Shown: positions 1 through 5,892, numbered from the stretch's first letter. The stretch is DNA of 6,271 nucleotides from RGIG8597 sp045133795 (GCA_045133795.1 JBGUUT010000052.1:1-6271), one strand, 5' to 3'. Made by a program: numbers and translations. Notes: generated by a model not told the origin, from the letters alone.

Positions 1-1
1 A

Positions 2-292
2 AATATGTTATTGGCAGAATATGATTATGACACAGACATTGCGGTTCAACGAAAAGAAGCATTTAATGATGGAATATTGCAAGGTCGTAACGAGGGGATT
101 GCAATTGGTGAAGAACGTGGCATAACTATCGGACGTGAGGAAGGTCGCAATGAGGGCATTTCATTGGGTATCACGCAAGGTGCATATCAAAAAGCCGTTG
201 AAACTGCAAAGAAGTTTTTATCAATGGGGCTTTCTGTTGAACAAGTAGCAGACGGTACCGGTTTGTCGATAGAAGAAATAGAAAAGCTATAA
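2..292 (+). CDS. C-terminal part of an Rpn-family (PD-(D/E)XK) nuclease / transposase-like protein, 5' truncated by window
   Basis: Only the last ~96 codons are visible. The frame is open to the window edge, so the ATG at 5 is probably internal and the nuclease core lies outside. The visible part starts with an LLAEYDYDTDIAVQRKEA-type segment that I associate with the end of the Rpn/PDDEXK_2 domain. It continues into a Gly-rich charged tail in which Gly recurs every 4 residues or so (GRNEG, GEERG, GREEG, GITQG). It ends in a helical segment reading SVEQVADGTGLSIEEIEKL, the usual terminal motif of this family. The tail contains a 20-residue internal duplication (81-107 against 141-167). Known members, such as E. 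coli RpnA, are DNA endonucleases linked to RecA-independent recombination, and they are often multicopy and mobile-like. Catalytic residues cannot be checked here. The gene converges on polA. Family assignment is fairly confident; activity is unknown. Confidence 0.75.
   Translation, partial: NMLLAEYDYDTDIAVQRKEAFNDGILQGRNEGIAIGEERGITIGREEGRNEGISLGITQGAYQKAVETAKKFLSMGLSVEQVADGTGLSIEEIEKL
81..167 (+). repeat. Imperfect direct repeat within the Rpn-like tail (60-bp period)
   Basis: Bases 81-108 and 141-168 match at about 22 of 28 positions by eye. They encode GRNEGIAIG and GRNEGISLG. The 60-base offset equals 20 codons, so copy-number change would keep the reading frame. Confidence 0.7.
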
Positions 293-296
293 GTAG

Positions 297-322
297 AAAA
301 GAGCGGAAAAATCCGCTCTTTT
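297..322. terminator. Bidirectional intrinsic terminator between the Rpn-like gene and polA
   Basis: There is a perfect 11-bp inverted repeat, AAAAGAGCGGA (297-307) and TCCGCTCTTTT (312-322), with a 4-base loop. A-rich and T-rich flanks give a U-tract on either strand. It starts 4 bases after the Rpn-like stop and ends 2 bases before the polA stop, so it can serve both converging genes. Confidence 0.9.
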
Positions 323-324
323 AT

Positions 325-3114
325 CTAGTGCATTTCGCCCCAAGTGTCGCCGGTTTCAATGCTGGCTTTCAGCGCTAATTTAAAACCATAGCCGGCTTCC
401 ATTGCATTACGAATAATAATTTTCATTTCTTCAAGTTCCTGCGGCGGTACTTCAAAAATCAATTCGTCATGAACCTGCAACAACAACCTAGCTTGTAAAC
501 CTCGCTTTTTGATTTCGGCAACGGCTCGAATCATCGCCTGTTTTATCAAGTCGGCGGCGGTCCCCTGTATCACGGAATTTACCGCCATTCGCTCTCCGTT
601 TTCACGAATGTTTTTATTTTTCTCGTTTATTTCCTTTATGGTTCTATGTCGTCCCCAATGTGTGGAAGAATAGCCGTTCCGGCGACACAAGTCTTTGAGT
701 TTCTCTATGTAGCATTTTACACCGCTGTAATTCTCAAAATATTTTTCAATAAAAGTTGCCGCCTGAGTTCTGGAGATTTGCAATTCATTTGCCAGACCGA
801 ACGCCGACTGTCCGTACAAAATCCCGAAGTTTACGGTTTTAGCAATCATTCTTTCTTCTTTAGAAATATCAGCCGGCTTTTTGTCAAACAAAATCGCCGC
901 AGTTCCGGCATGAATATCTTCGCCGTTCATAATGGCATTTTGCAAAATTTTATCTTCAGAAAATTCTGCCAGTAAAAAAATCTCGATTTGTGAATAATCG
1001 GCACTCATGAGTTTCCAACCGTCTTGCGGTATAAATGCTCGACGAATCTCACGACCGACGGAACTACGAATCGGAATATTTTGCAAATTCGGGTCTTTAC
1101 TGGAAAGTCGCCCGGTTTGAGTACCGGTTTGAGAATAAGTCGTATGAAGTCGTCCGGTTTGCGGATTTATCATTTCTATAAGATTTTCCGTATATGTAGA
1201 TTTTATTTTGCTTACCGTTCTGTAATCCAATAAAATCCCCGGTAACGGATGAAAAAAGCTTAACTTTTTCAAAACTTCCACATCGGTAGAAGCTCCGGAT
1301 TTTGTCTTTCTGTCCGGCTCCAATCCCAAATCTTCAAACAAAAGCTTACGTAATTGTACCGTAGAGTTAGGATTAAACTCATAACCGGCAATATCAAACA
1401 TTTTTTCTCGCAAAATCGCTATTTCTTCATCCAACCTCTTTGCCAATTCATGCAAATAATCCGCATTAACACGAATCCCCGTTGTTTCCATATCCGCAAG
1501 AACCTGAACAAGCGGCATTTCTATATCATGGAAAAGATGAATTCTTTGTGAATCCTGAAAAACCTTATCTTCAAGTACCTGATACAATTTTAATGTCAAA
1601 TACGCATCTTGACCGGAATAAACAAAAAGTTTGTCAAAAGAAACATCATGCAAAGTCTCTTTTTTCGGTTGAGCGACAACATCTTCATAATGAATTACTT
1701 GCATATTAAAATATTGACTCGCCATATCTTTCAATGCCAATTTAGGTGAAGCTCCGTCAATGCAATATTCCGCCAACATCGTATCAAAAAGCGGCGTTAC
1801 TTCATTAATTCCGAATCGATATAAAAATTTATTGTCAAACTTTATATTGTGACCTATTTTCAAAATCGATTTATCAAGAAATACCGGCGAAAGAACTTCC
1901 ATTATTTCACTGCAAGATAACAATTGAGAAATACCGGCTTCGGCACATTGCGACAACGACAAATTAAACGGAATAACAAAAGTTTCCGGTTCGTTATCGA
2001 CAGTAGGAATTGCAATGCTCATTGAAATAAGCTCGCCGGAAAAAGAATCCAGTCCGGACGTTTCCAAATCATACGCAAACTTTTTCACGTCTCTGATTTT
2101 ACCCACAAGCTCGCCAAGCACGGAATGTGTAGCCGCAAGTCGAAAATCTTTTGTGTTAAGTTCTGTTTTTTCTGTTTCCGGTTCCGGCGTTTCGATTTCC
2201 TTAAAATTCTCCGGTGTAAAAGTAATTTGAAAACGCTCTTTATTGTATGTTTTGATTTGCGAAATGATAGTCTTCAAACTGTCCTTTTCCAAATCATCAA
2301 TTACCGCAGCCAAATTTATAGGACGAGAAGACAAAGAACTTTCATCCAAATTTAAAGGTACATCCGTACAAATAGTCGTCAGTTTTCGGCTCAAAAGAGC
2401 GTTTTCTTTGTCCTCGGTCAATTTCTTTTGTGTTCCCGGCGGCGTGATTTCTGTCAAATGCTCGTAGATATTTTCCAACGACTGCCATTTTCCCAACAAC
2501 GCAACTGCACCTTTTTCGCCCAGCCCTTTTACTCCGGGAATATTGTCCGACTTATCGCCGGTAATCGCCAAGTAATCCGCTACTTGTTCCGGATAAATTC
2601 CCATTTCCGCAAAAATCTCGTCTCGTCCGTACAAAATATATTCACCGGTTTTAGGGTCGGGACGGCAAAGTTTAACGTTATTTTTTACCAACTGCCGCAA
2701 GTCTTTATCCGATGAAAAAATCCACACTTCGTAATCATCACTATTTCCGTAGGTTTCCGCCAGTGTTCCTATTACATCATCAGCTTCAAAGCCCTCTTGA
2801 GAAAAACAAGGAATCTCCATTTTATTTATCAAATCTGCAATTTTAACAATCTGCTCTTTCAAATCTTCGGGAGTCGCCTGTCGGTTTGCCTTATATTCGG
2901 GATACATTTCGTAACGAAAACACTTTCCCTTTCCTTCCAACGCAATCAAAACAAAATCGGGCTTTTCTTTTTTTAACAGTGAAAACAACGCATTGAAAAA
3001 ACCGTGAACAGCTGAAATATTTTCACCTGATTTATTTGTCAAAGGCCGAGTAAAAAAAGCGTAGTAAGAACGAAAAATCAAACCGAACGCATCAACCAAA
3101 AGAATTTTTTTCAT
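325..3114 (-). CDS. polA: DNA polymerase I (5' nuclease, 3'-5' proofreading exonuclease, polymerase)
   Basis: This 929-aa protein, against 928 in E. coli, fills gaps and removes RNA primers in replication and repair. The 5' nuclease (about 1-295) shows D8, E110-A-D-D113, D136/D138 and GDKSDNIPG with D187/D190. The E. coli Asp63 position is Glu60. An acidic linker (about 304-323) leads to the 3'-5' exonuclease, which keeps D349/E351, D427 and Y499-xxx-D503, so proofreading should be intact. The polymerase (about 530-929) has TGRLSS with R669, motif A DYSQIE (D706), motif B with R755, K759, F763 and Y767, and motif C VHDE (D883/E884). It ends in WGEMH, like E. coli WDQAH. Phe763 is the dNTP-selecting aromatic position (E. 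coli Phe762). Motif A reads QIEIF rather than the usual QIELR. The ATG has GGAG 11 bases upstream (3126-3129). The gene is transcribed alone, divergent from the HAD gene. Confidence 0.98.
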   Translation of the reverse strand: MKKILLVDAFGLIFRSYYAFFTRPLTNKSGENISAVHGFFNALFSLLKKEKPDFVLIALEGKGKCFRYEMYPEYKANRQATPEDLKEQIVKIADLINKMEIPCFSQEGFEADDVIGTLAETYGNSDDYEVWIFSSDKDLRQLVKNNVKLCRPDPKTGEYILYGRDEIFAEMGIYPEQVADYLAITGDKSDNIPGVKGLGEKGAVALLGKWQSLENIYEHLTEITPPGTQKKLTEDKENALLSRKLTTICTDVPLNLDESSLSSRPINLAAVIDDLEKDSLKTIISQIKTYNKERFQITFTPENFKEIETPEPETEKTELNTKDFRLAATHSVLGELVGKIRDVKKFAYDLETSGLDSFSGELISMSIAIPTVDNEPETFVIPFNLSLSQCAEAGISQLLSCSEIMEVLSPVFLDKSILKIGHNIKFDNKFLYRFGINEVTPLFDTMLAEYCIDGASPKLALKDMASQYFNMQVIHYEDVVAQPKKETLHDVSFDKLFVYSGQDAYLTLKLYQVLEDKVFQDSQRIHLFHDIEMPLVQVLADMETTGIRVNADYLHELAKRLDEEIAILREKMFDIAGYEFNPNSTVQLRKLLFEDLGLEPDRKTKSGASTDVEVLKKLSFFHPLPGILLDYRTVSKIKSTYTENLIEMINPQTGRLHTTYSQTGTQTGRLSSKDPNLQNIPIRSSVGREIRRAFIPQDGWKLMSADYSQIEIFLLAEFSEDKILQNAIMNGEDIHAGTAAILFDKKPADISKEERMIAKTVNFGILYGQSAFGLANELQISRTQAATFIEKYFENYSGVKCYIEKLKDLCRRNGYSSTHWGRHRTIKEINEKNKNIRENGERMAVNSVIQGTAADLIKQAMIRAVAEIKKRGLQARLLLQVHDELIFEVPPQELEEMKIIIRNAMEAGYGFKLALKASIETGDTWGEMH

Positions 3115-3125
3115 AATATACAGTA

Positions 3126-3129
3126 CTCC
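3126..3129 (-). promoter_or_regulatory. Ribosome binding site of polA
   Basis: GGAG on the minus strand lies 11 bases before the polA ATG. The intergenic DNA (3115-3200) must hold promoters for both polA and the HAD gene. It is AT-rich, but I found no convincing -35/-10 pair there, and the AAC-N17-TATATT pattern seen further right is absent. Confidence 0.6.
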
Positions 3130-3188
3130 AAAATATTTTTTTGTATTATCGACTACGGCTTTAATAAACTTTTTTCAAACAAAACTGC

Positions 3189-3193
3189 AAGGA
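3189..3193 (+). promoter_or_regulatory. Ribosome binding site of the HAD hydrolase gene
   Basis: AAGGA lies 7 bases before the ATG at 3201 and sets the start at the conserved KNLYISDLDGT N-terminus. Confidence 0.75.
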
Positions 3194-3200
3194 ATAAAAC

Positions 3201-4037
3201 ATGAAAAATCTGTATATTTCTGATTTAGACGGTACGCTTCTGGATAATGACGGAAAGCTCTCAGACGAAAACAAACGCCGAATAAACAATCTGATAAAAA
3301 ACGGTTTGCTTTTTACTGTCGCTACTGCACGAACTTTTGCAACGGTAATTCCCTTGCTCGACGGAATAAAAATGAATTGTCCGGTAATCTTGATGAACGG
3401 CGTAATGATTTACGACACGGAAAAAAATTGTCCGCTTGATTTGGAGATAATTTCGGAAAATGCAAAGCTGCACATTTTTAACTGTTTGAAAAAATACTAC
3501 ATCACCGGTTTTGTTTATACATGGAATCATAAAATGACGGCTTGGTTTGAAAACTTTGCAGTTCCACCGATGAAAACTTTTTATGAAGCTCGCCGGCAAC
3601 GAAAAGACTTTGTTCAAATCTCGTCGTTTTTCGATATTCCCCGGGAAGAAAAACCGATTTACTTTTGCATTTGCAATACTTATCAAAAATTACTTCCTGT
3701 TTATGACGAGCTGAGAAATTGCCCGGAATTAAATCTGTTTTTTTATGAAGATATTTATAACGCCGGCTATTGCTTTTTGGAAATTGCAAGTTGCAATGCT
3801 TCAAAATTTCACGCCGCAAATAAACTTCGCTCGATGTTGCAAGCCGACAAACTTGTCGGATTCGGCGACAATATGAACGATTTGCCTTTGCAAAAAGCTT
3901 GCGATGAGTTTTATGCCGTAGAAAATGCTCATCCGGAAATAAAAAAAATTGCTGCAAAAACTATCGACACCAACACAAACTGCGGTGTGATAAAATTTTT
4001 AGAATCGCAGTGTTCTTTTACCGTTGAAACTGTTTAA
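3201..4037 (+). CDS. Cof-type HAD-superfamily (IIB) hydrolase
   Basis: This 278-aa predicted cytosolic phosphatase probably acts on small phosphorylated metabolites; the substrate cannot be told. All four HAD motifs are present. Motif I is SDLDGTLL, with nucleophile D8 and acid/base D10. Motif II is Thr42 in TVATARTF, followed by R44. Motif III is Lys202 in NASKFHAANKL. Motif IV is GFGDNMNDLPL, with the Mg ligands D223 and D227. The variable cap between about 85 and 185 fits subclass IIB, as in Cof, YidA and YbiV, and the length is normal. Most relatives have SKG at motif III; here it is SKF. The start is supported by AAGGA (3189-3193), 7 bases before the ATG. It is divergent from polA, and its TAA overlaps the stop of the converging oxidoreductase gene. 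The family is certain. Confidence 0.93.
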   Translation: MKNLYISDLDGTLLDNDGKLSDENKRRINNLIKNGLLFTVATARTFATVIPLLDGIKMNCPVILMNGVMIYDTEKNCPLDLEIISENAKLHIFNCLKKYYITGFVYTWNHKMTAWFENFAVPPMKTFYEARRQRKDFVQISSFFDIPREEKPIYFCICNTYQKLLPVYDELRNCPELNLFFYEDIYNAGYCFLEIASCNASKFHAANKLRSMLQADKLVGFGDNMNDLPLQKACDEFYAVENAHPEIKKIAAKTIDTNTNCGVIKFLESQCSFTVETV

Positions 4038-4633
4038 GAAACACTCGGAGTGAAAAACTCTTTTCCAAGTTTATATGTTGTTTCCAAGTTTTTCTCCCAC
4101 TTTGTATTTCTTGTTTCTTTTTCACGAGACATTTCGTCAAAAACTATAAAGTCGCTTTGTTTTACTTTTTCAAAAAGGCGGTCTTTCAACATCACATTTT
4201 TCATGCTGTCTAAAAGCCCGAAACTTTCCAAGTGTTCTTGGGAACTGCCGGCTGTCGCTAAAATCAAAGCTTTGTCTAAAAACTTCATTCGCTTATTTCC
4301 GTAAGCAAAACCAAAAGTCCAAACTCTGTCAAACCATCCCACAAGTTTTGCCGGTGCTTCTGTCCAAAAAATCGGATAAATAAAAACAATCCCATCACTT
4401 GAATTGATTTTTTCCTGTTCAGCAATAACATCATCTGCAAGCGGCGGTTCTTCATTATAATAAGCGTCACGAAGATATTCGGCTTCCGTCATATCTGTTT
4501 GAAAATCCATTTTGTACAAATCAGACAAAACATATTCATTCCCGGAATCCAAAATCCCTTTGATAAAAACATCTCGAACATGACGAGTAAAAGAATCTTC
4601 TGACGGATGACAATAAACTATAAAAACTCTCAT
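4034..4633 (-). CDS. Flavodoxin-fold NAD(P)H-dependent oxidoreductase (NAD(P)H:quinone oxidoreductase family)
   Basis: This 199-aa protein matches the Flavodoxin_2/NQO-like family in length and pattern. The N-terminus, VFIVYCHPSEDSF, is the first beta strand and flavin phosphate loop. The central FIYPIFW (84-90), followed by KLVGWFDRVWTFGFAYG (96-112), is the signature that binds the flavin and builds the active site. TAGSS (127-131) is the second flavin-contact loop. Relatives use FMN or FAD to reduce quinones, azo dyes or other electrophiles by two electrons with NAD(P)H, usually in the cytosol. The exact substrate is unknown. The start is fixed by the conserved N-terminus, but no Shine-Dalgarno sequence precedes it; TATAAT lies 7 bases upstream, so the mRNA may be leaderless. 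Upstream on the same strand is a predicted structured RNA ending in a terminator. Confidence 0.9.
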   Translation of the reverse strand: MRVFIVYCHPSEDSFTRHVRDVFIKGILDSGNEYVLSDLYKMDFQTDMTEAEYLRDAYYNEEPPLADDVIAEQEKINSSDGIVFIYPIFWTEAPAKLVGWFDRVWTFGFAYGNKRMKFLDKALILATAGSSQEHLESFGLLDSMKNVMLKDRLFEKVKQSDFIVFDEMSREKETRNTKWEKNLETTYKLGKEFFTPSVS

Positions 4634-4640
4634 GTGTCGG

Positions 4641-4646
4641 ATTATA
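4641..4646 (-). promoter_or_regulatory. Candidate -10 element immediately before the oxidoreductase start codon
   Basis: A perfect TATAAT on the minus strand is separated from the ATG by CCGACAC (4634-4640). Transcription would start at or within a few bases of the ATG. No good -35 is seen at 16-18 bases; the stretch there is the T-tract of the upstream terminator. Confidence 0.5.
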
Positions 4647-4662
4647 TAGTAATTTCTTATTT

Positions 4663-4686
4663 AAAAAAAGGCAGAATAAATCTGCC
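4663..4686 (-). terminator. Intrinsic terminator on the minus strand
   Basis: On the minus strand GGCAGA (4686-4681) pairs with TCTGCC (4675-4670) across a 5-base loop and is followed directly by seven T (4669-4663). No protein gene ends just upstream of it on this strand. It therefore terminates either a small RNA or the leader of the oxidoreductase gene. Confidence 0.75.
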
Positions 4687-4771
4687 CTAATGATTTTCTC
4701 AACTCGTGGGAGGAAATCTAACCCCAAACCAAACAGTTATCTTATCGATAACCGCCGCCTAAAAAAATAAT
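4663..4771 (-). ncRNA. Candidate ~110-nt structured RNA (stand-alone sRNA or attenuator leader)
   Basis: The predicted transcript starts about 7 bases after the minus-strand promoter at 4778-4806 and ends in the T-tract at 4663. It has three successive hairpins. The first is GTTATC/GATAAC (4752-4747 with 4741-4736). The second is GATTTCCTC with GAGAAAATC (4718-4710 with 4700-4692), with one mismatch. The third is the terminator stem. Between the first two is a G-rich stretch (TTTGGGGTTAG) that could pair instead with CCTCCCA. No ATG follows the promoter in the transcript and no credible reading frame is present. I do not recognise a known riboswitch or RNA family. The CCTCCC segment could in principle pair with Shine-Dalgarno sequences. 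The flavin-dependent oxidoreductase gene begins 30 bases after the terminator, so a regulatory leader is the main alternative. Confidence 0.45.
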
Positions 4772-4777
4772 ATTAAT

Positions 4778-4806
4778 AATATAATAGAAAAAACAGAAAA
4801 GTTCAT
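4778..4806 (-). promoter_or_regulatory. Promoter (minus): ATGAAC-17-TATATT
   Basis: On the minus strand -35 ATGAAC (4806-4801) and -10 TATATT (4783-4778) are 17 bases apart, with a pyrimidine-rich spacer (CTGTTTTTTCTAT). Hexamers, spacing and spacer character match the plus-strand promoters at 4901-4929, 5547-5575 and 6207-6235. It drives the candidate RNA. Confidence 0.6.
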
Positions 4807-4900
4807 TTCTTAACAAAGTTTCTTTCATACTTTTCTGCAATAAGCCATTTATACATTATTGTGCCATGCGGTTTAAACAATTTTAAAAAACAAGATTTTT

Positions 4901-4929
4901 TTAAACGCCCCTGATTTTTCTTTTATATT
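4901..4929 (+). promoter_or_regulatory. Promoter of the acidic-protein gene: TTAAAC-17-TATATT
   Basis: TTAAAC (4901-4906), a 17-base spacer ending ATTTTTCTTT, and TATATT (4924-4929) form the pattern. Transcription would begin near 4936, leaving a leader of about 115 bases before the ATG at 5053. A second TATAAT at 5000-5005 lacks a good -35. The remaining gene-free DNA (4807-4900) is AT-rich, with a palindromic GTTTAAAC (4871-4878) and no gene. Confidence 0.6.
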
Positions 4930-4935
4930 ATGAGT

Positions 4936-5028
4936 GTTCAAAAAATATAAAGAAAACTCATAAATAATGAGTTTTTACTGATTACGACTAAAAATGAGAT
5001 ATAATATGTTAATTTTGAACAAACATAT
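4936..5028 (+). promoter_or_regulatory. Leader with nested inverted repeats upstream of the acidic-protein gene
   Basis: AAAACTCAT (4953-4961) and ATGAGTTTT (4967-4975) form a perfect 9-bp hairpin followed by one more T. GTTCAAAA (4936-4943) is complementary to TTTTGAAC (5013-5020) and could close the whole leader. ATATGTT (5004-5010) and AACATAT (5022-5028) form a competing 7-bp stem around the second of these. An extra ATGAGT at 4930-4935 is probably upstream of the RNA start. The DNA is very AT-rich, so chance pairing is a real risk. Confidence 0.35.
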
Positions 5029-5037
5029 GTCAAAAAC

Positions 5038-5044
5038 AAAGGAG
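5038..5044 (+). promoter_or_regulatory. Ribosome binding site of the acidic-protein gene
   Basis: AAAGGAG lies 8 bases before the ATG at 5053, a strong site that fixes this start. Confidence 0.85.
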
Positions 5045-5052
5045 AAAATAAT

Positions 5053-5469
5053 ATGACAAATGATGAAATCACTTTGTATGTGGATGACGACGAATACCAA
5101 ATAACATTTTGGGCAAAAGAGGGAGCTGTAGCTGAAAATGGAAAATATTCAGATTATGTAGTTTTGGCTTTTAGACCTTGTCAGGGGGATTATTGGATGC
5201 TTAGACCTGACGGCTCAACAGAAGGTTTTTATGCAGTTATGAAAAAATACGATGATGATGAAGGCGAAGATTTTAATCGTCTATGTGAAGAATATATTCG
5301 CCCTTATCGTGTTCGTGGTAAACAAATTTCTTCCGAAGAAATAAATTTTTACGATACAGAAGATTTAGAGATGGAACTTTCTGGTATCATTTCTTGTATG
5401 GCTGAAGACCCGGTTCCAGATGAAGACGGAATGAAACCATTCTGTTTTGATGAAGATTACTTTGATTAA
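5053..5469 (+). CDS. Small, strongly acidic protein of unknown function (138 aa)
   Basis: I do not recognise this protein. It has about 36 Asp/Glu against 12 Lys/Arg, giving a very low predicted pI. There are acidic clusters at 11-14 (DDDE), in the middle (YDDDEGED) and at the C-terminus (CFDEDYFD). It is also rich in aromatics (several Tyr, Trp and Phe). There is no signal peptide, membrane segment or cysteine metal motif, so a cytosolic location is likely. The first half alternates polar and hydrophobic residues like beta strands (ITLYV, YQITFW, YVVLAF); the middle (FNRLCEEYIRPYRV) looks helical. The gene stands alone, with its own promoter, structured leader, strong ribosome site and strong terminator. 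Compact acidic proteins include immunity proteins, nucleic-acid mimics and calcium binders, but nothing here decides between them. Coding status is well supported; function is open. Confidence 0.8.
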   Translation: MTNDEITLYVDDDEYQITFWAKEGAVAENGKYSDYVVLAFRPCQGDYWMLRPDGSTEGFYAVMKKYDDDEGEDFNRLCEEYIRPYRVRGKQISSEEINFYDTEDLEMELSGIISCMAEDPVPDEDGMKPFCFDEDYFD

Positions 5470-5494
5470 GATTTGAAACTAAAATTTCAGACTC

Positions 5495-5530
5495 GGCAAC
5501 ACCCCAAGGTGCGGTGTTGCCATTTTTTTT
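5495..5530 (+). terminator. Strong intrinsic terminator of the acidic-protein gene
   Basis: GGCAACACC (5495-5503) and GGTGTTGCC (5513-5521) form a perfect 9-bp GC-rich stem with a 9-base loop. After one A come eight T (5523-5530). It lies 25 bases after the stop at 5469. Confidence 0.95.
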
Positions 5531-5546
5531 GAATAAACACATTAAA

Positions 5547-5575
5547 AAAAACTTTCTGAATTTGCCTTTTATATT
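5547..5575 (+). promoter_or_regulatory. Promoter of the zinc-ribbon gene: AAAAAC-17-TATATT
   Basis: AAAAAC (5547-5552) and TATATT (5570-5575) are 17 bases apart, with spacer end ATTTGCCTTT. Transcription should start near 5582, giving a leader of only about 20 bases that still holds the full Shine-Dalgarno site. Confidence 0.6.
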
Positions 5576-5587
5576 GTTATTGTGAAC

Positions 5588-5593
5588 AAGGAG
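5588..5593 (+). promoter_or_regulatory. Ribosome binding site of the zinc-ribbon gene
   Basis: AAGGAG lies 8 bases before the ATG at 5602. Confidence 0.85.
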
Positions 5594-5601
5594 AAACTAA
5601 A

Positions 5602-5793
5602 ATGACAGATAACAAAAATCTTATTACGGTTTGTTGTCCTGAGTGTGGAAATCATTTTTCTTTCAGTAGGAATGTGCTTGATTTTGATGGCGGGAAAGGT
5701 GCGATTCAGTTTTCCTGTGTTGGATGCGGAAATATTGTGAAAATCTGTTATACAGGGCTCGAAAAGGAAATCTTAGTGCAGATTTTGATGTAA
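5602..5793 (+). CDS. Small four-cysteine zinc-ribbon protein (63 aa)
   Basis: The protein is mainly one predicted zinc ribbon. C12-P-E-C15-G and C39-V-G-C42-G are two knuckles of the CxxC-G type, 23 residues apart, which could bind one zinc ion. C11 and C49 are additional cysteines. The segment between the knuckles (HFSFSRNVLDFDGGKGAIQFSC) would form the beta hairpins. Such ribbons bind nucleic acid or protein partners; no enzymatic residues or membrane segments are visible, and I cannot name the family. The start is fixed by the ribosome site and the promoter 26 bases upstream. The gene is monocistronic, lying between the terminator at 5495-5530 and the one at 5861-5892. Confidence 0.8.
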   Translation: MTDNKNLITVCCPECGNHFSFSRNVLDFDGGKGAIQFSCVGCGNIVKICYTGLEKEILVQILM

Positions 5794-5851
5794 GATTTTG
5801 AGAAATTCATAACACGTTACAAAAAGGTTTTGCTTTTCGGTAAACAAATGC

Positions 5852-5864
5852 AAACTTAATAAAG
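5852..5864 (+). repeat. 13-bp direct repeat, copy 1 (after the zinc-ribbon gene)
   Basis: AAACTTAATAAAG occurs here and again at 6128-6140, in each case downstream of a small gene. Its last four bases enter the terminator stem at 5861. Confidence 0.6.
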
Positions 5865-5892
5865 CTGAAAAATTGAACTTTTCGGCTTTTTT
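5861..5892 (+). terminator. Intrinsic terminator of the zinc-ribbon gene
   Basis: AAAGCTGAAAA (5861-5871) pairs with TTTTCGGCTTT (5879-5889), 11 bp with one G-U, around a 7-base loop, and the T-run continues to 5892. The ends 5861-5863 and 5887-5889 are A-T pairs, so a symmetric signal on the minus strand is also possible. The loop holds a candidate -35 for the next gene. Confidence 0.8.

Noticed and set aside
646..2715. Several plus-strand open frames of 65-109 codons opposite polA
   Set aside because: They lie wholly inside the strongly supported polA gene, have no ribosome sites and no domain-like composition.
3115..3120. TATATT directly before the polA ATG (minus strand) as a member of the shared promoter set
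   Set aside because: The region 17 bases upstream is A-rich with no AAC-ending -35, and a start there would remove the GGAG ribosome site from the mRNA.
3261..3957. Minus-strand open frames opposite the HAD hydrolase gene
   Set aside because: They are antisense to a gene with all HAD motifs, and the products look like random antisense translation.
4043..4064. Small hairpins after the HAD stop (CACT/AGTG and GAGT/ACTC followed by TTTT)
   Set aside because: Stems are only 4 bp and lie within the oxidoreductase coding sequence, too weak to call a terminator.
4050..4470. Plus-strand frame at 4050-4304 and minus-strand frame at 4285-4470
   Set aside because: Both lie inside the oxidoreductase coding region on the wrong strand or frame.
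4536..4727. 63-codon minus-strand frame running across the candidate RNA into the oxidoreductase gene
   Set aside because: It is out of frame with the oxidoreductase, crosses the terminator hairpin at 4663-4686 and shows no ribosome site or recognisable motif.
4881..4905. A/T-only inverted repeat TTTAAAAAA / TTTTTTAAA
   Set aside because: It is made only of A-T pairs in very AT-rich DNA and is likely fortuitous.
5000..5005. TATAAT as a second promoter for the acidic-protein gene
   Set aside because: No acceptable -35 lies 16-18 bases upstream, and the promoter at 4901-4929 is a much better match to the shared pattern.
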